64,000 nucleotides of DNA from a virus. Positions 33,884 to 45,600 of the stretch are shown here, one piece after another (within the stretch, counting starts at the first letter, position 1; each line of letters opens with the position of its first letter). The stretch spans positions 23,059 to 87,058 of IMG/VR virus record IMGVR_UViG_3300007522_000367. One strand, 5' to 3'. A model generated the notes under the pieces. That model had not been told where the DNA came from, did no database searches, and saw nothing but the letters and a program-made list of their open reading frames with translations. The position numbers and the translations under genes are program-made.

Positions 33884-35985
33884 GCAGTAACTCCTGTGTA
33901 GATAATATAATTAATAGTTTGGAATGGATTCATAATATCAATTGCTGCACCCACATTACTAAACCCACTGCCAGCAGGTACAAGTACATCACCACTATTT
34001 GGCAGTCGTTGAGATAAATCTTCTGCGCCGGTTTGTAAACTAGATCCTTCTGAACCTGTCGGCAAGTTGCTTCGGCCGTCAACTTCTCTATGTACATAAA
34101 ATTGTTGTCCGCCGGACGACTTTAAATTATGTTGGTGTTCTGGTAGATTTTCTAATCCTATAGTAGTTGTATCTGTTCCGTCTACTGCTCCTACTACACT
34201 TGCATTTGATCCTCTATTTCTAATGTCTGGATCGTCAACAGATGGACTTGTACCTCCCATTGATAAGTTACCTAGTGGGAACCTACCTCTTAGATCAGGT
34301 ATATTAAAATATCCCGAACTTGGAGTTGGTCCATAATTATTTCCAACTAGCTGAAATAATTGATTATATACACCAGTTGCTAGTTCTTGGCCGTTGCAAA
34401 ATTTCCATCCTGATGGTTCAGCAAGTCCTGCATACGGCATAATACTTCCGATAGGAGTTAACCCTGTAATACTATTAAATAATGTTGCCCTAGTTATACG
34501 TTTCAATCCTGTGGCTACGCCGCTTATTCTATCAATTAAAAATTCATCGCTTGATAAACTGTTAGATACTTGTTCTTTAGCACTAATAACAGTATTTTTT
34601 AATGTTAGTGCAAATGTTTTTACGCCGCCGCCGGTTTGTCCGTCAAATACATTTTCAACAGTTTCAACATCGCCGGTCATTCTAAAAGTTGTTGAACTTG
34701 TTAGTTTATCAGCACTACCTGATTTACCACTTACGTTGCCACTTACCTGTCCTTCTAAATTTCCCAAGAAGGTAGTTGCATATATTTTTTTCCAGCGCAA
34801 AGTTGCACTACCGATGTTTCTAGCGTTGTTAAGATCCGGTAGTACTAGATCACTTGCTGCGGTATCAACTACTAGATCGTTATTGCCTAATGTTATACCC
34901 TTTTGTACCATTATTGAATCACCAACATTTAATGCTTTAGCAACGCCAGCGCCACCTTTAACAATTAATGCACCATTACTAATAGTAGTACTTTGGACAG
35001 TGTTAGTTGTTGTAATAATTCCATTAGTTTTAATATTGCCAGTAACATCTAATGCTTCATCCGGAGCTTCGTTGTTAATACCAACTCGTAAACTTGAATC
35101 TATTCTTAAAACAGTATTACTATCTCCGGAATTTCTAACTCTAAAGTCAATATTTGAGCCTTCAATATTATGTTGAATAATTCCTGCACTGCCTTCAATA
35201 CCGATATTAAGCTCTGCATTGATACCGTATGCAATGCCGCTATTGTTTTGAACATTTAACGGAAATGATGTTGTCGATTCTATATCGCCTCTTAGAAAGT
35301 TAGCCGCAGGAATTGCTAAATTACTAACAATTAGACTTTCTGCTTTTTCAGCAGTACCATAAAACTTAACATCGTTAATGCCATCGGCATTTGTGTCTCG
35401 GTTTGCTAGGTTAATACCTGGACGAATTTGTACACCACTAAATCCGTTAATTGTTGCTTTAGGAGTAAATGTATTAAATGCAATAATGGCAACAATATTG
35501 GCATTAACTTGAATTTCAATAACTGTATATTCTGCGTTATCTTGACCAATAATAGTATTAGGTGTTGCTCCAGTTGTTAGGCCCTGACTAAAATTTGGAC
35601 CAACTAAAATCCAATTAGATCCTGTAAACAAATATAATTGTTGGTTATCAGTATCGGCCCATAAATCGCCAGTAAGTGCTTGGGTAGTGTCTGGCTCTGT
35701 GGAACTCTTTTTAAGTCCACTTGCAGATAGCCAAACAGTACCGTCATAAATTAATAATTGTCCGCTGTTATTATTATACCACAACTGGCCTTCGATAGCA
35801 TTATTAGGTTCAGTAGGACTTGCAAAGTTTTCTAATAAATGTAGCAAGTCTTCAGCAATAGCAGCGCCATAACCGGTACTATTCCTACCTGGTAATTTTA
35901 TACTTGTAGTTGTGTTGATTGTTTGATCTTCAATTACTATTGGATCTTTATCAGCACTATCAGTAAATTGTATTGTATATGCCAT
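33880..35985 (-). CDS. Tail fibre with collar domain, gp12-like
   Basis: A 701-residue protein with the shared N-terminal domain (SIKLPGRNSTGYGAAIAEDLLHLLENFA, GQLWYNNNSGQLLIYDG, GDLWADTDNQQLYLFTG, LVGPN) and a recognisable phage tail-collar domain near 505-560: PIGSIMPYAGLAEPSGWKFCNGQ then YFNIPDLRGRFPLG. The end EHQHNLKSS ... NPFQTINYIIYTG is the typical receptor-binding tip of short tail fibres. Probable adhesin that binds the host surface. Confidence 0.8.
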   Translation of the reverse strand: MAYTIQFTDSADKDPIVIEDQTINTTTSIKLPGRNSTGYGAAIAEDLLHLLENFASPTEPNNAIEGQLWYNNNSGQLLIYDGTVWLSASGLKKSSTEPDTTQALTGDLWADTDNQQLYLFTGSNWILVGPNFSQGLTTGATPNTIIGQDNAEYTVIEIQVNANIVAIIAFNTFTPKATINGFSGVQIRPGINLANRDTNADGINDVKFYGTAEKAESLIVSNLAIPAANFLRGDIESTTSFPLNVQNNSGIAYGINAELNIGIEGSAGIIQHNIEGSNIDFRVRNSGDSNTVLRIDSSLRVGINNEAPDEALDVTGNIKTNGIITTTNTVQSTTISNGALIVKGGAGVAKALNVGDSIMVQKGITLGNNDLVVDTAASDLVLPDLNNARNIGSATLRWKKIYATTFLGNLEGQVSGNVSGKSGSADKLTSSTTFRMTGDVETVENVFDGQTGGGVKTFALTLKNTVISAKEQVSNSLSSDEFLIDRISGVATGLKRITRATLFNSITGLTPIGSIMPYAGLAEPSGWKFCNGQELATGVYNQLFQLVGNNYGPTPSSGYFNIPDLRGRFPLGNLSMGGTSPSVDDPDIRNRGSNASVVGAVDGTDTTTIGLENLPEHQHNLKSSGGQQFYVHREVDGRSNLPTGSEGSSLQTGAEDLSQRLPNSGDVLVPAGSGFSNVGAAIDIMNPFQTINYIIYTGVTA

Positions 35986-35990
35986 TTAAA

Positions 35991-36605
35991 TTATCCCTCG
36001 TTAAAGCCAGATAAACTTTGTACTCTAACTGTATAATCAATTTGAATTAGTCTATTAAGTGATTTTTGTACAGGATGAAAAATAACATGTGTTAAAAGTC
36101 TACCATTGCCGCCTGCACTGTATGCTCTTAGTCCTAGTTCGTCAAATACATAAAGACTATCCGGACTTGTTGCAGTGTCAAATGCATCTTGGCCGTTTGG
36201 CTCGCCATAATCTAACAAACAAGTTACTAAAATATCAGTATAATTTGTACCACTCACATGGCGTGTTTCAATCTTGTTACGAGCAGGATCAAGATTGTTT
36301 ACACTTCTATCATCTACTACTTTAGTAAATGTTTCGTTGTATAAACTAGCATTTGTGCCTGTGCTGTTTGGCGTCAAGTATGTAATAATACCTGTAGGGT
36401 CAACACTAGTGCCACCGTTGCCAAATCCCATTTGATAAATCCAGCCTGTGCCTGCATTGCCTAAACTTTCTGCAAGACTAATACTCATATTTTCATAATG
36501 AATAGCGTTGCGTTTGTCTACAATAACCTCTCCAGTCTCTGGATTGTGTATTTTAATGTGTCCTTGAAGTAACACACCACTTTGTTCATTTAATTTATCT
36601 GTCAT
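35991..36605 (-). CDS. Virion structural protein, baseplate/fibre connector
   Basis: A 204-residue protein, with ATG 36605 chosen because the late promoter at 36628-36634 lies just upstream; the longer frame to 36692 would begin inside the giant gene. The sequence is beta-rich (GHIKIHNPETGEVIVDKRNAIHYENM, VFDELGLRAYSAGG, RLIQIDYTVRVQSL), typical of structural proteins of T4-like marine phages. It lies between the giant baseplate protein and the fibres, so a connector or gp8-like role is plausible. No enzyme motif. Confidence 0.62.
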   Translation of the reverse strand: MTDKLNEQSGVLLQGHIKIHNPETGEVIVDKRNAIHYENMSISLAESLGNAGTGWIYQMGFGNGGTSVDPTGIITYLTPNSTGTNASLYNETFTKVVDDRSVNNLDPARNKIETRHVSGTNYTDILVTCLLDYGEPNGQDAFDTATSPDSLYVFDELGLRAYSAGGNGRLLTHVIFHPVQKSLNRLIQIDYTVRVQSLSGFNEG

Positions 36606-36627
36606 TTGTTTTATATCCTGCTTATTG

Positions 36628-36634
36628 TATTTAT
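36628..36634 (-). promoter_or_regulatory. Late promoter ATAAATA overlapping the giant gene's stop
   Basis: CGCGATAAATAC on the minus strand, 22 bases before the ATG at 36605. The stop codon TAA of the giant gene (36631-36633) is part of the promoter. Confidence 0.7.
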
Positions 36635-39600
36635 CGCGGCAAGTCAACTGTTGCTGCACGTAAGAATCTACTAATGTCTGTATCTGATTCACCTAGAGGT
36701 GTCCCAAGTGCATTCCATACTATTCCGGTGTGTCTGACAATTGTTACTTTAACGTTTTCAATTGGTGTTTCCAATAATGTTAGTGCAGAACCGCTTATAC
36801 TAAATTCTGCCGGCAAAGTTACATCGCCCTCTGGACTATCTTGTGCTGTCGGATTTGGCATTACATAAGAACTAATTGTATTTTTACGTAAACGTCTGCC
36901 TCCTACAAATACTTCAAATTCATTAACACTATTTGGAACAAAGTCTAACGGATATGTTGCCGTAGTGCCATCCGCTAAAAATTGCGAAGTTAGAGTTTCG
37001 TCTTTGTATGGCATAGTTGCAGTTGGTCCTTGGTTATAAACATTTTCTCCTTCGAGATAAACTGTCTTAACACCAGTACCTAATGTACCTCTGCGTAGTT
37101 GACTTAGTACGTTACCATTTCTTACAAAGTATTCAATGCGTTCACCGTCTATAAACAATATTCCAGGAACACTGCTTGTTGGTGATGGTTCAGGTAAGGA
37201 AGATCCGTCTGTTACTGTAATACTCTGATCGTACCATTTTAGATCAGCGGCTAACATTACACCGTTTCTATCGTCAAGACGTTTGTAATGCGTTCTGTTG
37301 AGCATATCTTTAAATTGGCTCCATCCATATTTGTTAACTAATACAGGATCTGCAAAATGTAGTAATTCAACTACATCATTTGCAGTGATTTCTACATTAA
37401 TTTTAACATAACGCTTATTATTAGTTACATAATAATGTACACTAGGAATTAGCAAATCACCGTTAAGAGTTACCCAAACATATTGTGCATCTAATGCACG
37501 TCTTGATAATTCAATTAATCCAGCAGTTAAGTGATTGTACTGATACCAATCAGCTGTTCCTACAGTTAACGAAATTCTATCTACAATATCATATTGCTGT
37601 CTATCAAACCCTTGCGAATCATGGTTACTAAATTGATATACTGTAATAACATCGCCTTCGTTATATGCACTGTCAATATACAATGTACTCGGAGTTGAGA
37701 CAAATTCATTGCTCGAATCAAAATATCCATATCTATATTGACCATCACTAGTAATATAAACATTTAGTATATCACCGTCTTGTTGTTTAACTCGTGTTTT
37801 TAATCTAACAATACTTCCGTTACCAGTGTAAGTCCAATCGAGATTATATGCTAATTCTACATTATTTAAGAACACTTTCATCTCTTTGTTGCTAATAGCC
37901 CCCACCGGAACTTGGAATTCTTCTAGTCGGTATTCACGGCTTGCGGCTGTTGTAATAAAGCGGCGTGTATATCCTGCATTTAGAATTTTATTATTAACCT
38001 TTACAATACTAAACCAAGCACTTGGCTCATTATTAAACGGAGTCTGATTTAACTCAAATGCTACTGTACTTCCGTCTGCTGTAAATGTATCAATAGACAC
38101 TTCACTAAAGTTTTGTGTTGCACCACTAAAGAAAGCATAACTTATAACGCTTCCTGCTGCTGGTGGCGTAGCAAACGATATAACAACGTTGTTTGGATAC
38201 TCGTAGGTGTTATCACTTTCTTGGATTACGTTAGATAATGTTTCGCCATTTAGTGTAACAAAGTACTGAAGATTTTCTACAAATCTTACATTAGTTAAGA
38301 ATTTACTTGTAATTCCATCTGCAACAAAATTATCAATGTCTAATATATCTGTACCACTTACTCCTAGTACTGCTAAATGTATTTTAGCATTTAGTGCAGG
38401 TGCAGTATTAAACGTCACTAACTTGTTAGCATAGTTAATAGTGTAATCTTCTGCTAATACAATATTATATTCTACTTTTACAAATAAGCTGTTTGCTTGC
38501 AACGGTGCTATATCTAGACTGAACGTCGTAGTTACTCCATCGCCTGTATAATTTCTTGAAGTAATTTGACTACTGCCGTTTTTTGGTCTTTCATATACTT
38601 TAATATCAACTGTATCAAGCAATTGTCCTGGAACTAATTCTTCTGGACCGCTGCTTGTAGTAGCAGTTACAAATCCGTCACCGTCAATAGTAATATCTTC
38701 TGCTCTTAACCCAGTGGCAGTCGAATAATTAAGATTTCCACCAGTAAGTATAGTGTCATAACTATTAGGCTCTGGAAGGTATGTGCCGTCACTAGTTGTT
38801 TTTCTAATAATGATAATATCGCCTGCTTGGTTAGCAAGATCAAGTCCATCATTATCAAGGAATACAACAGTAGTAGTTCCGTCTCCTGTAATACTTTGAC
38901 ATATTGCATTTGGATTAGTTACTGGGGTTGCAGTGCCGTAGTTGACGTCATCAACTCTTACACCGTTTTTATAAATGTTATAAACAACACCGCTTGCTAA
39001 TGGTGCAGCAAGATCAAGACTTATAGTCGAACCATCAAGTTCAAAAATTTCATCTTCAAATGTAGTGTCATAACTATCCCACGTGTCTTCGTACCATCCA
39101 TCTGCATCCCATCCACGGCCGGGGCCGAAGCCAAAGCTCTTAACTTCAACACCGCCGTAATCTAACCCAGTCATAAGTTGATTTAGATCCTTGCCTGTCA
39201 TTCCAACTGTTGGAGTATAATAATTATTAATTCTGTCTTGTGCTTGCATTAAGCTAACAGTTTTTTTATACTCAACTCTTATTGATTTGCCGTTAGCCTG
39301 AGCTTCAGTAAACGAGATTTGTCCGTAATATCGATCATACCCTTTAGTAGTATCAAGTAAATTACTATAGGTATATTCACTGTTTAATGCTTCTTGAGTA
39401 TTAACGTATACATTTATAGTCGACCTTGATAAGTCCATTGGCCATACTAAGTTAAACTCATACTTGTTGCCACTTGCTGTAAATGTTTCTGTTTGACTTA
39501 TTATTGTATAAACATATGTTCCTGTAGTTCTATCAAACTTAACAGTAGAATGTATTCCTCTAACTAGTCCATTGCCTATTTGTACACTATATGTTGCTTC

Positions 39601-42600
39601 TTCTCCGCCATCGACGATATTGTTTAGTGCTGACACTGTAGGAGCACTGTAGTATCCGCTACCTGCATTAACTACATCAACTTTAGTTACTTTGCCGTTG
39701 GTTCCGATGTGTGCTTTTAACACGGCGCCTCCGCTGCCGCTTAATGTTAATTCAGGCGAACTTCTATATCCGCTACCCTGGTTTACTACTTTAACACTTG
39801 TAATTTTGTAACCGTTGTTATCTAACCAATTTTTATTTGGATAAGTTTCAACGTCAGCGTTGACACCAATTAATACACCATCTTGCACTTTAATGGACTG
39901 CGGAACAATGTTACCTTCAACTACATTGTATGACGGTGGCAAGTCAAAGTCAGTAACAACTGTACTTGTATTATCAAGACCTTCGTATGCACTTAGATAT
40001 TCTCTAATTTTAGTACCGAACGGTTTAACTTCTTTAATATAGGCTTCATAACTTGGAAGGTTATCGTTATTAAAAGTAATATCTTCTCTTAACATTCCAA
40101 CATTATGTTTTGCTTTAATAAAGCTAGTTTTGAATGCCCAATCGATATATGTTTGTTCACTAAATGCATATCTTAGACCTGCAAAGAATAATGCATTAAA
40201 ACTAACTAATAGTTCGTCAATAAACAAATCATCTTTAATTGATGTTAATATAGTTCTAAGTTCAATTACCGGTTCACTATCATAAATTTTAGTATCAAAA
40301 CTTATAGTATCAAAACCTGTAGAAGATTCAACAGTATCATATAGTGTAGATTTAAACTGTATTGTACCGTCTTGTCTACCAACAGTGTTGTAATTAACAG
40401 TGTAATCGCTAGTATTTTGATCATCTACTTTTTCTAATAATAACCAACCCCCTGTACCAACTGTTGATATCTTTACAACATCGCCAATGGTATCGTCTAA
40501 TGCAGTCAATTCATAGCTATTGTCAATTAGATAATCAATCTCAGTTAATGCACTGTAACTAGTTGCATACCAATCTGCATAATCCCAATACAGTCTTACA
40601 TTATAACTTTGACTTTGAATTCTATTCCAAGTTCTAGTTTCACTAATTCTTTCGTATAGTGCCCATTTACCTTGTATAGCACTATCGCTATTAACTAAAA
40701 CTGTAAATCTTCTTACAGTTAGTGTAGGATTAGTATTATAGTATTCACCTGGTTCTACAACCGTAACTTCAGTAATTCTACCTAGGGCATCAATTGTAGT
40801 CTGGAACTCTGCTCCTGTACCGGCGCCTGCAACTGTTACAGTTGGAGGCACTCTATAACCCCTACCCGGATTTACAATATCTACTCTTACAATCTTACCG
40901 TCTACAACTACAGGAGACACTATAGCTTGTGTTGCTTTTGCAACACCTATAAATGCTAAATCATCTATTGTATCTACAGTTGCATCCCATATGTTAGTTA
41001 CTTTTCCCGGTGCTGGATCCGCATTAAACAATGTAGTAAAGATCTTATCATCTACAATTAAGTTTTCTTTAAGGATAAGATTAGTGCGTTCAATGAATTG
41101 TTTTAAAGCTTCATAACGATTTGCAAACCAACTCTGTCTTGGTCTATTTAAAGAACCGTATTTTTGTTTTAGGCTTAACGTCGGATCAGGGACTACACGA
41201 TTTTGTTCATCGTATCCAACTAAGCTGTCGTACCATTTTCTAATAATATCTCTGTTAGGTTGACTTGTTTCAAGGCCTTCAGATATAATTTGATATTGTG
41301 TATGAACATTTTGATCTTGATTTTGAATTGTCCAGAATTGCGTACTTAATGCTACGTCAGTACCTTTGATATATCCTTCTACATTATAGAGTACAAAACT
41401 GCTTGGACTAATTAATCCAGCAAATGTATATCCTTTAGCAACAGGGTCAGCAATGTAATCTGCTACATCGCTAATGTTAATTTTTCTAAATTCTACATCG
41501 GGTGTAATCTTTTTGTTAGCTACCCAGAAATAATAAGTTGTTTTAAACGTACCTGCTATACTGTCGTATTTGCGCTTAGTGCTGTATGCACTGTCACTGT
41601 GTAGACTAGTTCCGCTATAGCCTTTTGCAAATCCGTTTTCAGTATCTGCTGCTGCATCCCACACACTAGGTAATACATCAGACTCTACCCATTCGTATAC
41701 ATCAATAGTGCTACCTTGAAATACTTTAGTCCAATTTTGTGTGCTATAAATCACATTACCTTGATACGGATTATAGAATTTAGCATTAGTTAAATTCCAC
41801 CATACTTCGCCAATATGGTCACTACCCCAGCTATTAGTTACATCAACAGTAGTTCCTCCAATTAGCGAAGTATCATATAATGCAGGATCATAATAAGTTT
41901 TAAATGTCAACTCTTGTTCAGCAACACCTGCTACTTTTCCTTGAATTGGATCAATATAATCGATATATGTTAATAATTCATTTTCCTTTGTATTGTAAAG
42001 GAACATCTTTTTAATCTTGTTAATATCAACTGTAGGTTTGGCAGCTCTATGAGTTGTCCACATAGTTGATAACTTGCTATTAGAAAAGTCTATTACTTGG
42101 CCAGTATAAATGCCAGAAACTTTGGTTGGTAACCCAACATACAAGTGATTGTTTTTAGCAAGAATATTTCTACCAAAGTAGTTTACATCACTATCTGGTA
42201 TTTGTATTGTTTGTGCAAATAATAATTCCGACTCTATCTTTTCGTAAACGTATACAACTCCCACATCTTTATTAACTGTTTTAAAATCTGTAAAGCCGCT
42301 ATCAAACACAGTAGTAAATGCGTCAAAGTACGTTTTAGTTTTTGAATCTGCACTTCTAGATGAAACGTGTAATTTTTCTCCGTCAAATTCTACTTTCCAA
42401 CCAAACATTTCAGCTCTCTCATTATTAGGACTGCTTAATGTTTGTGATTGAACAAATACTCCGTCAACTTGTTTATAGATATAGACAATGCCCTGATCTG
42501 CTTTGTAGTCGTCATTTAAAGGAGCGCTAATTGCAATTAACATTCCGTCAGTTGAGATTGACACTGAATACCCAAATGCCGATGTTTTATCAGGTGCATC

Positions 42601-45600
42601 TATTTCTTGCGATTTTTCAAAATGTCCTTTATTAGATCTATAAACTACTATTTGATTAGGCGACGTAACATCATATAATGCATTAACAACTAATACTTCT
42701 CCAGAAGTTGCAATATCAAATTGCGAACCAAATTCCTCAAGGCCAGTTTGATTTAATATAGTAAGTGTACTGTCGTCGCCTACACTAAGTCCAGTTGAGT
42801 TAGGAATAAATCCAACGTAATCAACTAAATCGCTTGTCAAATTCCAATCGTTAAAATTAAATGCTCCAGCGGCAATATTAGTTTTTGCAACATATAGATC
42901 ATTACTTAGATAAACAATGTCATTAGTAAAATAATTAAGACCAGGGCTAAATGTACCTTTAAAGTTTTTATTCTTTGCATAGTCCCAATTATAAGTTAGA
43001 CTATTTTCTTCACCCTTTTTAATGAAATACAATCTACCCGGTAAGCTAGATGTTTTAGATCCTTCAGCGTGAACAAATCCTCTGTAAAGATTTCCGTTTT
43101 TAGTAATTTTTATAGAACTACCAAGTTTAAAGTTTGCCTGTTTTTCAGGAACTGTGTAACTAGCTATACGATCGTATCTACCCGGTGCAGCTTTAGAATA
43201 TATAGTATAAAGACCTTCATTAGCTAGTCCGCTTGAAGTTCCCGTTGTTTCAGCTGGAATCTGATATACTTGTGTCCATTCGTTGTTAACTGCACTTGGA
43301 GAATTTGCAAGTCGAGGTATCCCTGACACAGTTGCAGTTGTATAAAACCAATATTCTATATCTAATAAACTAGATGATAGTGTTAGTGGTATAGTTGTTG
43401 GAGCTTCAAACACTAAAAGTTTGCCAATACCTTCGCTAGGTAAACCTAGGCTAACATATTGTATCTGTCCCATTGTTCTGTTGGCTTGATAAGTTGGACT
43501 AGGATCTCCAGGAATTAGGTTAAATCTAATTTCAGCATTTTGTCCATACACATCGCCTTCAGACCAAGTGCCTGTTAAACTCTTAATGAATACAGTTACA
43601 TTAAGGCCTTTTCGTTGGTAGAATGCAACTACGCCAGTAGCGCCGGTTGTTAAGTCTGCTACAGTCTGTCCTACTTTAGGTTCAAATGGATTGCCAGCAG
43701 CATCAAACTTTGTGTAGTTGAAGTTTATATAACCGTCCCATACATCATAAATTATCTGAGTAGCATTAGTAGTTGATGTTGATAATCCAATAGCTGTCAG
43801 GTCTCTAATAATACTAGTACCGTATTGAGGTAGTTGATTAACATATAACTCAATATTGTATCCTTGAACAAATGCATCACTGATTGCTTTAGGAGCTCTA
43901 ACTACATACAAGTTACTTAAGAACGGCGAGGTAGAACCATATGCACCTGGTAAACCTTGATAACTTAATTTTTGTATATAAGCATTATATGTATTTTGAC
44001 TGCTAGTTGTAGCAGTGTTATAATCTAATGAATTATAGAATACTGTAGAAGCGTGTGCTATATCTGTAATAACATCGTAAAATACTAAACCTCTACCTTG
44101 ATCTGTATTTTCAGTAATAGCCGTTGGTGTATAACTAGGAGTATCAATATACCAGAAGCCGCCCAGTTGTGTGCTAGTATCAATACTATCACTCGGACCT
44201 TGTAAAATATACTCACCAATAAAGTCACCGTCGTTACGGAATAAACTATCAGTACTGCTAAATGTACCATTAACGCCTGTTAAGTACATTACTACTTCCG
44301 CACCTACATTAAAAATATAATCAACTGTTCCAAGAGCAGTTTGAGTTTGCAGTATGTCGCCTAATTCTGGTTGAACAGTTGACGATCTAACATATAACAC
44401 TACATCAATTTTCTTTTGAATTGTGTGAGTTTGTTCTATAAATGCTGCATCAATCACTGCAAACGATCCGTTAAACGGTGAACGAGATGCAAGTGCTGCT
44501 AATCCTTGATTAGAGTATGTTGTTTGATTCCAGGCAAGTTTAATTTGATTGCCTACTCCGCTACCATCATACTGCGCTAAGGGTGCTCTAATTAATAGAT
44601 GTGTTACTGGCTGGTTTAAAAATGCTAAGGATGCTTCATTAGGATCTATTGCATAATTTCCAACAAGTAATGTTGGTATAGATTCTGTACTAGTATTTTC
44701 TATATTTAATACATCAACAATATATGTTATAGAATTAAAACTATTAAACTGAATACTTGCTTCTTCACCTTCTATATCAACTAATGATTTCCATAATTGT
44801 TGATCTTTAGCAACAATTGAACCTTTGCCGTAATCACTGCCAGGAACAAACGTACCGGCATATTTTGTTTTAACATTTGACGCATTTGGTGATCCAACAA
44901 TTACATATGCTCCGTCTGGACTAACTGCAACTGCCGCGCCAAATTGTTCTAAATCATTACCAAACTTAAAGGGTTCGATAACTTGTGTTTGTACAAAGTT
45001 TATTGAATCAGTGGCACGAGAATAAACATAAACTTTTCCGTCGCCCTGGTCTGGGGCTCCGACAATCAGTGTGGTATTTCTATCATCAACACTCATCGCA
45101 GTACCAAATGATACATCTGACGATGTTGATGGTTTTGTTAATCTTAATTGCTCTGTAAATAAGTTTTCATTCTTAAGTACTGACCATTTACCTAGACCAC
45201 TAACATTATCAATCCATAGATAATCATTGGTGTCAAGATTTTGTTGTAATATAGTATTTGCTGAGGAAATATTAGCAGCACGCACTTTTAAGAAACACGT
45301 AATAGAACCTACACATTTAGTAATTTCTGTTTGTACAGTGGGTGTGAGCAAAGTAATAACATTTTTATCTACAGCAGATACAACATAGAAGCCATCTAAA
45401 TCAAATTTTTCTGTAGTTGATGCTGCTGTAGAATCCTCAGCAATATATTCTACATAGTTACTAAAACTATGTAATCCAATTACATCATCAACTTCAATGT
45501 CAGTAACGTTAGTTGTAAGCGTTAGAGTAAACGAAGTAGTTCCAGCTGAAACTGCTTCAACTTCATAATCAGTGTCAACATGTTTATATACACCCCAATC

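Noticed and set aside
31289-35176. Long plus-strand frames opposite the fibre genes (for example 34394-35176 and 31289-31723)
   Set aside because: They are antisense to well-supported fibre genes, lack ribosome binding sites and have no recognisable domains.
36606-36692. Longer N-terminus of the connector protein starting inside the giant gene
   Set aside because: The late promoter at 36628-36634 lies downstream of that start, so a message from it would not include it; ATG 36605 fits the transcript.
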